NCBI GenBank assembly: GCA_030323885.1
Contig: CM059190.1
Location: 86,614,762 to 86,678,761 of the forward strand
Direction of reading: 5' to 3'
DNA length: 64,000 nucleotides
Source of the DNA: Branchipolynoe longqiensis
Taxonomy: Eukaryota; Annelida; Polychaeta; Phyllodocida; Polynoidae
Made by a program: the position numbers and the translations under genes. Each line of letters starts with the position of its first letter. Positions within the stretch are counted from its first letter, which is position 1. This document shows, piece after piece, positions 53,980 through 63,756 of this stretch. Under the pieces are notes generated by a model. That model did not search any database. It worked only from the letters and a program-made list of their open reading frames with translations, and was not told the DNA's origin.

Positions 53980-54850
53980 TTAAAGCTGCATAAGCCGATG
54001 AAAGCGTCAACATTTCGGAATCAAAAACTTAGATTTGAATTTACATAAGTTAGATACTGGGGTACTCATTAAAGTCATTATACATTTAATGCAGTTCAGT
54101 ACTCCAGCTAAATAAAGCCCATGTCCAGCATTTCGGGGTGCACACTTCAGTCAGTACTAGAGCTAAATATAGCCCATGTCCAGCATTTCGGTGTGCACAC
54201 TTCAGTCAGTACTCCAGCTAAATAAGGCCCATGTCCAGCAATTTGGTGTGCACACTTCAGTCAGTACTCCGGCTAAATAAAGCCCATGTCCAGCAATTTG
54301 GTGTGCTCACTTCAGTCAGTACTCCGGCTAAATAAAGCCCATGTCCAGCATTTTTGTGTGCACACTTCAGTCAGTACTCCGGCTAAATAAAGCCCATGTC
54401 CAGCATTTCGGTGTGCACACTGACTGTCAGTACTCCGGCTAATTAAAATCCATGTCCAGCATTTCGGTGTGCACACTTCAGTCAGTACTCCAGCTAAATA
54501 AGGCCCATGTCCAGCAATTTGGTGTGCACACTTCAGTCAGTACTCCGGCTAAATAAAGCCCATGTCCAGCAATTTGGTGTGCACACTTCAGTCAGTACTC
54601 CAGCTAAATAAGGCCCATGTCCAGCATTTTGGTGTGCACACTTCAGTCAGTACTCCCGCTAAATAAAGCCCATGTCCAGAATTTTGGTGTGCATACTAAA
54701 ATTAATTTTGATTGTTTTCATTTCAAATATCTTTGAAATAAATTTAAAATTACTTCAAATTACTTCAAATTAAAGTAAACAAGTTTAGAACAACCAACCT
54801 AAGATATTTATATAAAAATGTGTCAGAAAATAAAAACTGTTAAATTATGC
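53980..54850. mobile_element. TTAA-family MITE expanded by an internal tandem array
   Basis: Starts TTAAAGCTGCATAAGCCGAT and ends near AACTGTTAAATTATGCAAC. The left part has AACATTTCGGAATC, the right part TAATTTTGATTGTTTTCATT and TTCAAATTAAAGTAAACAAG. The length is inflated by the tandem array 54095-54690. Confidence 0.7.
54095..54690 (+). repeat. About 59-bp tandem array, ten copies
   Basis: Unit: CAGTACTCCGGCTAAATAAA, GCCCATGTCCAGCATTTCGG, TGTGCACACTTCAGT. The final unit runs into GGTGTGCATACTAAAATTAA, which is normal MITE sequence, so the unit arose inside the element. Confidence 0.93.
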
Positions 54851-54867
54851 AACAACCCACAATAAAG

Positions 54868-54973
54868 TATCAGGTATCAATTTTGTTAGTCATTGGTTTG
54901 ACATGACCAGGAATCGAACTCCCGACATTCAGCCCGGGAAGCCTGCGCTCTACCAATTCGGCCACTGCGTCCC
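54868..54973 (-). mobile_element. SINE-A head, minus copy
   Basis: TAGTCATTGGTTTGACATGA, inverse B box GGAATCGAACTCCCG, and GCGCTCTACCAATTCGGCCA CTGCGTCC. Head only. Confidence 0.82.
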
Positions 54974-55036
54974 TGAATGATATCACAGATTGGGCTATTA
55001 GAGGTCTAACACACCAGGTAGGGACTGACCAGTCCA

Positions 55037-55749
55037 GGGCCTGTAGACAGGAGTCGGTGGTAGCGGCTTTTGGTGTTACAGCCTATTACCGGTTAGCTAT
55101 CGCCGACGTCTGGAACTGTGTCAAGTCATATGCAGGAGCGCGTAACACTTTCATTATAGCTAAATGTGAATTTATTTATAGATTTGGAAAATCCATCTGC
55201 GTTTGTAGCCATATATTAGGCTTAAATATATTAAATGCTATCATATTTAACAGAATTACATATGCAATAAGTGAAATTTCATGAAATTAACCCTAAATTC
55301 GAAGCAATATTAATGCTGCCGCCGCAACGGTGGCGATATTAATATGTTCGAATCGACGAATGTAAAGTAAACAAATCGCCGCCGCCACCGCCACATCGAC
55401 GTCGCTTTCCATACTGGTGGTGGCGGCGATGGTTGCTTGCATTCGTCGATTCGACAATATTAATATCGCCGCCTTTGCGGCGGCAGCGTTAATCTCGCTT
55501 CGATTTTAGGATTAATTTAATAAAAGTTCACTTATTCCGTACGTAATTCTGTTAAATATGACAGCATTGAATAGATTTGGGCCTAATGAACTCGCTATAC
55601 CTCCTATTTACCAGGGGTAGGGTAACACCGGGTAAGCTTTTGGTGTTAGGCCTATCACCGCTTCGTGCATACTATTTTTCGCCCCTACCCGGGAAATTCC
55701 CTCCTACCACCGTTTTGGCTCGATACCACCGACTCCTGCATACGGGCCC
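55037..55749. mobile_element. GGGCCCGTATGCA-ended foldback element, copy 4
   Basis: Left GGGCCTGTAGACAGGAGTCG then GTGGTAGCGG. The right end is the inverse of CGATACCACCGACTCCTGCA TACGGGCCC. The interior is a long dyad. The arm 55207-55390 (TTTAACAGAATTACATATGC, AGTGAAATTTCATGAAATTA, GAATCGACGAATGTAAAG) is mirrored at about 55435-55585 (GCATTCGTCGATTCGACAAT, ACGTAATTCTGTTAAATATG). No coding capacity. Confidence 0.85.
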
Positions 55750-55773
55750 AGAGCATTACACACAGTATCCGAT

Positions 55774-55818
<45 letters not shown>
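55774..55818 (+). repeat. Poly(G) homopolymer, about 45 nt
   Basis: A pure G run. Its reported length is likely affected by sequencing and assembly. A C-run follows at about 56009-56021. Confidence 0.95.
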
Positions 55819-55821
<3 letters not shown>

Positions 55822-56119
55822 CAGCCTCCACTCACTTCACCTGTCAATCAAACTGTTCCCTCCGCCCACTTAGGCCCCCCGCCCCACTCAGGGCCATCAG
55901 GGCCACTCAGGGCCATCAGCCAATCAAAGCCCCTCGATCCACCGGGGGCTCAACCTCACCCCTTCAGCTGGTCAGTGCCTATCACACTCTAGGACCGACC
56001 ACATACTCCCCCCCCCCCCCCTTTCAACCCACCCACACCTACCGACTGATTGCCTATCACCCAATCTAATGAAAAACAATAATGAACAAACAATTAAAAC
56101 AGACAACCTCATCGCAAGT

Positions 56120-56395
56120 GGTGTTCTCTGTGGCGGAGTGGTTAGAGTGTCTGACTTTTTTCTAGGTCGGACTCCTAATCTGAAGGGTGGTGGTTCAATT
56201 CCCCATGCCCCCACCTCTGCAAATTTGGATTTCCACTGATGTGCATAACTTACAGCGTCATCAAAGGCCTGTTGCTCTCATACCATGTCTATGTGGTGTG
56301 GGAGTTGGGTCGGTAAAAGTGTAGTCTCGCGCTTTCTATCGATAAATTGTCTAATGGTGAAAACAAGTCTATTCAGACTTATCCATAACAGGCAA
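56120..56395 (+). mobile_element. SINE-C with tRNA-Arg(CCT)-like head
   Basis: GTGGCGGAGTGGTTAGAGTG (A box), an anticodon-arm-like GTCGGACTCCTAATCTGA with a CCT triplet in the loop, and GGTGGTTCAATTCCCCA (B box). An 11-bp duplication (TTTTTTCTAG region) breaks the anticodon arm, and there is no matching 7-bp acceptor stem, so it is not a functional tRNA. A non-tRNA body follows (TTTGGATTTCCACTGATGTG, TAGTCTCGCGCTTTCTATCG). Confidence 0.6.
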
Positions 56396-56399
56396 GAAG

Positions 56400-57645
56400 A
56401 AAAAAAAGTCGATTACAAACAATTATAACTAAAATTGACAACCGCGCATTTAACTGTATGGTTATTATATGTTATTTGATACGCACAATGTGGATTCACA
56501 TGTAATGCTCATCCTATTCATTAGGCTGCCATGATCTTGCGTCAGCAGTGACCTTCTGGCTGGCGCTATCATAATAGATGTAATGTCACCGCGGGGCCGT
56601 GCCCGGAATAAAGTCACGTTCTCCCAATCCAACTTCCACATACTCTGTTTCCGTTAGCAATATTCAGGTAAGGAATACATGATACAAATAGGCCTACGTA
56701 TGGATTGATGGAAGTGTCTGGGGGGTGGGAGGGGGACGGGGGGGGGGGGGGGAGTACATATCATATCCATCACTACACTCCCCAAAGCCGCCTATCTACT
56801 CCCGAAATGTTGTTCCTCAAACCACTAATCTCACGGCAAACCGTTGCCATGGAAACGTAATCGAAGCGCAATTATATATGTGGCATTGGAAACTTTCCCT
56901 CCTCCGGCCCGCCTCAAATGAGCACGAAAACGAACATAATCCCATTTAATGACGTAGTAAATGTCAAAGTACTCTTTTTTTTTATATCAGTGTGGGCAAT
57001 ATCATGTTCTATTATTTAGGTGGCATATAAAACGGGCATGCATTAATTAATATGCATCACTTTAAGATATAACTATGCAAGTAATATATGTCACGCCTAC
57101 AATTTAAAAAAAAAAGAATTAAATGACAAGGGAACAGTTTTTAAATGAGAGAAGACCATGACGAGAAACAGCGAAAGTCATTTACAATGAACTACATTAC
57201 GCCAGACCAGTCTTGCTTTTTGTGTGCGAGGGTTATTTTGTTCGCCTGTTTTATTGGTGCGGGTGGGGTTTTTTAAAGCCCAACCCACGCCCTCCAACCT
57301 TTTTGTCTGTACCATAGAAGTGTAGAACATAATATTTGCACTATCTATAGCAACGGATCCCTATCGCCATGACGGCACCGATCATTACGGCCTGGAACAA
57401 AGCGACAGGCCACACCCGACGCAGGCAGTCACCCAGAGCCATCTAGCCAGACTGCGCATGCCCACAGGATAAACGCCGCCTTATTAAGTTCCCGCGGTTA
57501 ACTATAGATACAGATACTAGTAATTACTGCAGCAAGCCCCATATGTGTGTGTGTGGGGGGGGGGGGGATAAAGCTTAAGGCTGCCTCACAGTTAATGATA
57601 AATTCGAGAGGTATTCCCTGATTGATCAATCAATCAATAGGAAAG
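56400..57645. other. No gene recognised; G-runs
   Basis: G-rich simple repeats at 56719-56752 and 57557-57570. The remainder has no recognised element ends or coding stretch. Confidence 0.45.
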
Positions 57646-57647
57646 GA

Positions 57648-57975
57648 AAGTTTTGTTTTATTTATCACTGCCTCTAGAGCGCATTGATTTTTATCATCGG
57701 CTATTGGAAGTCAAACATACACTCATTGTGACATATTTCTTTGGTGGAAACCCACTGCCGCCACTTAGGCTACTCCTTCCGATAAGCAGCAAGGGGTCTT
57801 TCTTATGCACTTTCCCATAGACAGGACAGCACATACCATAGCCTTTGATGAACCAGTTGTGGACCACTGGTTGGAACACAAAATAGCCCAAACTGCAAAT
57901 GGATCCACTGAGCAGGATAGATCGGATGACCCACATCTTCACATTTAGACACGCTACCGTCTGACCAATACCCGC
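57648..57975 (-). mobile_element. tRNA-derived SINE of a widespread invertebrate type, copy 2
   Basis: Inverse blocks: TGCCTCTAGAGCGCATTGAT (tail), TCATCGGCTATTGGAAGTCA, CCGCCACTTAGGCTACTCCT, TATGCACTTTCCCATAGACA, GGACAGCACATACCATAGCC, TTTGATGAACCAGTTGTGGA and CAAAATAGCCCAAACTGCAA. Colinear with 37105-37455. The head is more eroded. Confidence 0.85.
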
Positions 57976-57979
57976 TCGT

Positions 57980-58705
57980 CAATCAATAGGACACAGCTAT
58001 AATAGGCTTTAGCCACTCTTAATTAATAGAAGTGGCAATATAATGTGACTGAATGGGGTATTGTAACCATATTGTCAGTGGTGAGCTATCGATGTTTTTG
58101 TTAATTGATTGATTGCTCATTTGATTGATTGTTTGATAACTCGATTGTTCGATCAATTGGTTGATGGGTCGGTCAAATGATCAACCAATCAATTAACAAA
58201 AACATTAATAGCACAGCACTGACAATATGGTTAAAATACCGCCATTCAGTCACATAATCTTGGCACTGGGCCAAATATGTGCACATTTAGCTTAATACAT
58301 CCAATACTACTACTATAAATACAAGTCATTTAATGACGGAAAACATTTCAATTTCTTTCCGAAAACCAATTCCCTGCCATTAGGTAAAATGCCCTGACAT
58401 GACAAAGGCTTCTTTGTCTTGGGCTTTCGGCAAATGCTGAAGACCCATGCAGACGCCGGAAGTGGTGGCGGCGGACAGGGGCGCCACCAGTCAGGTCCCC
58501 GGTGGGCGCACTGAACTGACTGCTGAAAGGATTCTAATTCACACGAATGCAGCGGGCCAATTTCCGTACAATTATCAACTGCCATTCTCAGTTATGCTCA
58601 CGAGAGTGGAGTACCACGTTTGGTGTTATTGGAGCAATGGTCGTCTCCAAGACGATTACAAAAATATATTATTTTCTATAATATATATTTGTTAATGTCT
58701 TCTTT
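57980..58705. other. No gene recognised
   Basis: A degenerate (GATT)/(TCAA) run with an imperfect dyad at about 58070-58215 (GACAATATGG and CCATATTGTC in opposite orientation, enclosing TTGTTAATTGATTGATTG). No coding match for the roughly 80-90 codon frames. Confidence 0.45.
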
Positions 58706-58712
58706 TGATTGC

Positions 58713-58860
58713 AGCGGACGCAGTAGCCTGATCGATAGTCGGTAGAGCGCAGATCCCATGTGGTAGGTCGGGAGTTCGATTTCCGATACAGTCAAACCAA
58801 TGACATACAAACATTACTTGGATAGGGCAATGACCGGTTAGCTCAGTATCGCTATCAGTA
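58713..58860 (+). mobile_element. SINE-A head (first subtype), 3'-truncated
   Basis: CGGACGCAGTAGCCTGATCG with an 8-bp internal duplication, GTCGGTAGAGCGCAGATCCC, B box GGGAGTTCGATTTCC, GTCAAACCAATGACATAC and a GGATAGGGCAATGACCGGTT remnant. Confidence 0.78.
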
Positions 58861-58864
58861 GAGA

Positions 58865-58972
58865 CAGACTCAGCCACAGACACACCCACACACATCCGCA
58901 CAACCCCCACACCCACACACAGTCACACCCACACACATCCGCACAACACCCACACCCACACCCACGACGGCG
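58865..58972 (+). repeat. (CACACC)n degenerate repeat
   Basis: CACACCCACACACATCCGCA CAAC units repeated two to three times with ACACCC runs. Confidence 0.8.
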
Positions 58973-59167
58973 CATGCCCCAAAGGGGCGGACATCGCAAT
59001 CAAACACCACCAACCTCTGTAGATAGATATGCAAGCATTTATAAAACAGGTTAGGCTCCCCTGTCTCCACTTGTCATTGAGACGCCATATACAGGCAGTT
59101 TACTACACGGCGATAACACGCAGACACTAGCCACACATGGGCACTGGGCACTGGGCACTGGCTTTAT

Positions 59168-59520
59168 TTAAAGTTGCATAGTCCGATGGTTTTGAATTTC
59201 TGCCATTTTTCTGAGATAAATATATTTAATTGGTTGTTATAACCTTCCTTAATTTAGTTTGAAGTAACTTTCATTTTGAATGGCTAACTTTTGAGATATT
59301 TGATGTGCAAACATCGTAAATTGATTTTGGCAAGCATGCCAAAACTCTCACCATAGGCTTATACAGTAACAGGTTCTGTTAATTTGACTCAGTATGCCCT
59401 TCTATGTGGCAACAAATGTTTAATAAGTGCACCAATATCTAAGTTAGATATGTAGAATAAAATCTAGGTGAATGTTTCTGTTTTGAAAATTTGACGCTTC
59501 ATCGGACTATGCAGCTTTAA
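59168..59520. mobile_element. TTAA-family MITE, reference full-length copy
   Basis: Starts TTAAAGTTGCATAGTCCGAT GG and ends CATCGGACTATGCAGCTTTAA, a terminal inverted repeat of about 21 bp bounded by TTAA. It is 353 bp with no coding capacity. TTAA ends suggest a PiggyBac- or Kolobok-type target, but here TTAA could be part of the repeat itself. At least nine related copies or fragments occur in the window. Confidence 0.85.
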
Positions 59521-59657
59521 CAGGCAGCTAATCCGCCGTGACCCAAACAAGACCCGGCCAGAACTGGCTCCGATTGGCTAATTGGATTGTTATTGTGCGC
59601 GCCGTGAGAACGCCGCAACCTCCACATCCAGCCGACCGGCCGCACCAATAGACTATC

Positions 59658-59957
59658 TAACGGGATGGCTGAACCGGTAAGAAATGCCGGCCGGCTTCCC
59701 GTGTGAGAGGTCATGGGCTTAAGGCCCGGCCGAGTTAAACCAATGATTTACTAAATTGATATGTGGCAAGGACTGGTTTGTTCAGTTTCAGGATATGACC
59801 GTGTGGGATATCGGGTCATGGTAACAGCAGCCCAGTTTCACACTCACATTGGGAGCAGCACTATAAAGTCGCCACGAGTATGCACTGTCACAAATCGGTA
59901 CTGTCTTAATATGAACTTAGATGTTGTGCAGACATATAAAACACAAACAAACAAAGC
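59658..59957 (+). mobile_element. SINE-A, full-length copy
   Basis: ACGGGATGGCTGAACCGGTA, GCCGGCTTCCCGTGTGAGAG, GTTAAACCAATGATTTAC, GTGTGGGATATCGGGTCATG, GCACTATAAAGTCGCCACGA, ending in an AACACAAACAAACAAAG tail. The CTAGCCTGG...AATAGG body block is deleted. Confidence 0.85.
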
Positions 59958-60096
59958 TTGCAACTTCAGCTTCTCTAGAAACAGGCCATGGGACGTGTTA
60001 CTAATGAATATCCCTTCCAAATTTCCAAAGCCACCGATAACCTGTTACACGAACAGACACCCTCTCCCACTCAGTCCGTTCCTCCCACCCAGACCC

Positions 60097-60323
60097 GTTC
60101 AGGGTCTGTCTCGGAGGCACCTCGGAGATGGCACTGACGTCACGCTAGTCTGAACGGCAAAAGCAGTTTGTTGTCTCAAAAATGGCCGACCCCATAGGTG
60201 GTGGCCATTTGCAATGGAAAAGCTCCACTGTGATTGGCTGAAACCACTGGATTGGCAGCCATTTTCAAGGCGCTTTTTGTCTCCTATCTGAAAAGGGAGG
60301 CGTCGCCGAGACGGACCCTGAAC
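60097..60323. mobile_element. MITE with GTTCAGGGTC ends
   Basis: Left GTTCAGGGTCTGTCTCGG, right CCGAGACGGACCCTGAAC: an 18-bp inverted repeat with one mismatch. The interior has AATGGC(C/T)G and GGCAGCCATTTTC-type mirrored motifs. No clear target duplication. Confidence 0.82.
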
Positions 60324-60392
60324 GCAGCCCCAGTACACTAAGAGAAACAAGTCCTCACTCCTTTTTTGTGTAGGTTGGTTGTTGTTGTTGTT

Positions 60393-61365
60393 TTAAAGTT
60401 GCATAGTCCGATCGCGTTAGAATTTTTGTATTATTTTTTTAGATAAATATATCAAATTGATCGTTACGACCTACTAATCATTAGTCCGGGGTCATTTTAA
60501 TGAAAAATGGCAAGTTTTGAAGCAATTTGAGCTGAAAGAACCCACAATATTTTCTACAAGCTTTCTAAAAGTCCTCGACATGACCCGTATTGACATCGCG
60601 CCATGACCATGTGATGTGAAATGACCTAAATCAAATATAGCCTGGTCACCTAGCATTTTTCACTGATGGCGCCACTGCACTTGTCAATTTTAACATTTTT
60701 TTTTTATTAAGGCACGCTCTTAAACAACAGAATTTGATCTTAGCAGTGAAAGGATATGCTCTTAAATAACAGAATTTGATCTGAAGCGGTGGAATATTCA
60801 TTGAAATTGTGCTTTTTGTTGTTGTTTTTGTTTCATTAATGTTTGCTCGCGGTCTCGGCCCCCGATGCGCGTGTTGACAATGATTGGCACTCGCTAGCAT
60901 ATTCAGACTGAATGCACATAAAATAAGACAATCCTACTTTATTTTCTTTAAACTTTGAATAGATGCGCATCCATGTGTCTGCACTCGCGCAGTGTGTGTC
61001 CATTGGGACATACAGTATGTAGCTTAGTTTTGAAAAATTGTTATGACCATGCAACTTTATATCAGCCCAGGCTATGGTGCCAGAAATACTACCACTGGAC
61101 ATCCTGGAACCTGACTAGGTACTTGAAATGATGGTCAAGGCTAATGAGGTCACGAGATTGACCTAATTGGTTAATGGCTTCCCTGTGTGATGGCCTTTTC
61201 AAAGTATCTGTCTATAGGGATGAGGTAGTAACTTCATTGATTATTCTATATGGTGTCCCAAATCACTAGTTAATGCACCAATATCTAAGCTGGATATATA
61301 TAATCAAATGAAGATAGATGTTTTGGTTTTGAAAAATAAATATTTCATCGGACCATGCAACTCTA
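60393..61365. mobile_element. Long variant of the TTAA-family element
   Basis: Left TTAAAGTTGCATAGTCCGAT, right ATTTCATCGGACCATGCAAC TCTAA. At 973 bp it is about 600 bp longer than the reference. It contains an extra internal end-like GACCATGCAACTTTAT at 61046 and a duplicated TCTTAAA(C/T)A(A/A)CAGAATTTGATCT block (60719-60782). It may be two copies fused, or a less deleted version. Confidence 0.65.
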
Positions 61366-61608
61366 AGTCCTAGCACTATCTATGGTCATATCAGGATGGG
61401 TACCGACTGGTGACAGGGCACTCGTGGCGATTTTATACTAGTTTATAGTGCTTCCGAAGACCAGGCCACTTGCACCATGACTCAATATCCCAGTCATATT
61501 ATCCTGATACTGTGCTAACCAATCCATGTCCCATCCTAGAAATGCTAAGCGCCAGGCTATGTAGCAACAAGTATCAATTTTACAAGTCATTGGGCCAGCA
61601 CGTCCGGT
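61366..61608 (-). mobile_element. SINE-A, headless minus copy
   Basis: AAGTCCTAGCACTATCTATG, GGTACCGACTGGTGACAGGG, TCATATTATCCTGATACTGT, GCGCCAGGCTATGTAGCAAC, ending TTGGGCCAGCACGTCCGG. Most of the head is deleted, leaving only its outer end. Confidence 0.82.
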
Positions 61609-61789
61609 TTTTGTGTAGGTAGGCCAGACAGTCCTCTTTGGCGTGTGTTGGCACCAATTCTATTTTATCAGCAACACATTATTAATACACCTGCTAGAAA
61701 TAGCTCCACCCCTTCCCCCAAGTTCCCACGCTGATACACGACGACAGTGTTAGTTGCTTATCATTCATTATCTTTTACATGACCTGCAT

Positions 61790-62215
61790 GACAACCAATG
61801 TCATGTAGTTCTCATTCTTATAACCCCCATTCGTAGATGTAGAAATGAGGCAACACCTTCACTCATGAACCAATGTCATGTAGTTCTCACTCTTATAACC
61901 CCCATAATCTTATAATCCCCATTCGTAGATGTAGAAATGAGGCAACACCTTCACTCATGAACCAATGTCATGTAGTTCTCACTCTTATAACCCCTATAAT
62001 ATTATAACCCCCATTCGTAGATGTAGAAATGAGGCAACACCTTCACTCATGAACCAATGTCATGTAGTTCTCACTCTTATAACCCCCATAATCTTATAAC
62101 CCCCATTCGTAGATGTAGAAATGAGGCAACACCTTCACTCATGAACCAATGTCATGTAGTTCTCACTCTTATAACCCCCATAATCTTATAACCCCCATTC
62201 GTAGATGTAGAAATG
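61790..62215 (+). repeat. 93-bp tandem array, four to five copies
   Basis: Unit: ACCAATGTCATGTAGTTCTC, ACTCTTATAACCCCCATAAT, CTTATAACCCCCATTCGTAG, ATGTAGAAATGAGGCAACAC, CTTCACTCATGA. Near-identical units. The first lacks the ATAATCTTATAACCCCC part. Confidence 0.95.
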
Positions 62216-62247
62216 AGCAATATGTGTAGGCAACGTCCCATGACCTT

Positions 62248-62308
62248 ACCCCGTTCTGATATGACCTTAGATGTTGCCAGGACGTAAAACTCCAACCACC
62301 AACCAACC
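62248..62308 (+). mobile_element. SINE-A tail-only insertion
   Basis: CCGTTCTGATATGACCTTAG, ATGTTGCCAGGACGTAAAAC and TCCAACCACCAACCAACC. Only the last 60 bp of the SINE, well preserved, near the end of the 93-bp array. Confidence 0.85.
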
Positions 62309-62309
62309 A

Positions 62310-62855
62310 TGACCTTACAAACTGCCTTGAACATGTATAATTGTGTGGATTAATTACTGCCACTACCTCGCCATATGATTGTGTACACCTCCATCTAATG
62401 GCTCATGACATTATATGGATACACCAAGGCTAACTCAGAAAACATGTTTACAATTCCCTTTTCTTGTTCACTGCAGTAAACCTTTTTTCTTAAAGTGTAA
62501 ATAACTACCTATTATAATGGTAGGAAGACCAGTGCCATGGGGATGAACAAAAGCTGTGTTCAGAGGAATAAATATATATTTATAACAATAAAAACCAGGC
62601 TATCATATGTTGGGGTAAAACCATAGTCACCATAGTATGTTTGTGGTTAAATATAAAACATACCGTGTTCAGCGAGAGCTAGGCATTTTCCAGCCTTCCT
62701 AACGCATTAAAGGAGATCAGAATATAAATTAATGTGCGTATCCAAGTAGTTAATAGGATCAACGAAATATTAGTAGAACGAGTGCCTGTCGAGTGGGCGC
62801 GGATAAGCACACATGTGCTAACTATTCACCGAGCACCCCCCCCCCCCCGATGTTA
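62310..62855. other. No gene recognised
   Basis: AT-rich without recognised elements. A C-run lies at 62836-62848. Confidence 0.45.
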
Positions 62856-62860
62856 TTAAC

Positions 62861-63515
62861 TAATGGCCCTGTCACACTACGACGTAATGACGTCAGCGTA
62901 GGGAGAACGTGAAGAACGTTGAACTTCTGGGCGTAGTATGCAAATTTGGGCAGAAGTTGAACGTGGATGCAGCCTAGTGGATGAGAGCGTAATGTCGGTA
63001 AAGCGTAGTGATACCGTCATTCAACGAGAGAGGACAACGTCATTACGCTCACGGAACGTTATGAACGTTATTCCATCACCAGAAGAACGTTACATGACGC
63101 TACCTATGTCATGAGACGTTGAACGTACATTGAATGCACGTTCTCCTGACGTTCTCCCAACGTTCCCATTACACCACGTGGGCATTTGCACTCGGTTTAA
63201 TGTGGGTCAACGTAGTGGAACGTAGTTGAACATAGTGAGCTGCATTGGAAAAACGTCCGTTTAACGTCATTGACGCTCACTGAACGTGAACAGAACGTAC
63301 GGCGAACGTAAACCCTTACGTTCGAGCTACGTCGAAATTTTTGAACGTGTCCAAAACCTCAACGTAACTCGACGTAACACGACGTAATGTGACGTAGCTC
63401 GACGTCATTCTAACGTCATTCTGACGTCATCATGACGTAACCCAACGTAATGACGAAAACTGACCACGTTAGGCTCACGTTGGCTCATTACGTCGTAGTG
63501 TGACAGGGGTATTAG
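62861..63515. mobile_element. ACGT-dense foldback element with CCCTGTCACACTACGACGTA ends
   Basis: Left CCCTGTCACACTACGACGTA ATGA, right TCATTACGTCGTAGTGTGAC AGGGG. The outer flanks TAAT/ATTA extend the symmetry. The interior is saturated with GACGTCAT, GAACGTT, ACGTAA and CACGTT motifs in both orientations, so much of it can pair with itself. No coding capacity. Confidence 0.85.
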
Positions 63516-63756
63516 TGAACACAATGCTCTGCATTTCTCTACGAGAGCAGCTGATAGGCTCACCTAGAGGCTATTCTCACCAAAACGCTGCGAGGCACAC
63601 TCAAGGTGGTCGTGGTGTCTACAAATAGTTTCTACTTAAATTGTTGTGGTGTGAAAGGAAAGAGCGTGTGTGTGGGGAGGGAATATTGACAACATCAGTC
63701 AGCCCGTAAGAGTCCGTGCATGCGATTGGTTGATTGGTTGATTGATTGGTTGATTG

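Noticed and set aside
56129..56215. Genuine tRNA-Arg(CCT) gene
   Set aside because: The acceptor stem does not pair and an insertion disrupts the anticodon arm. A non-tRNA body follows, as in a SINE.
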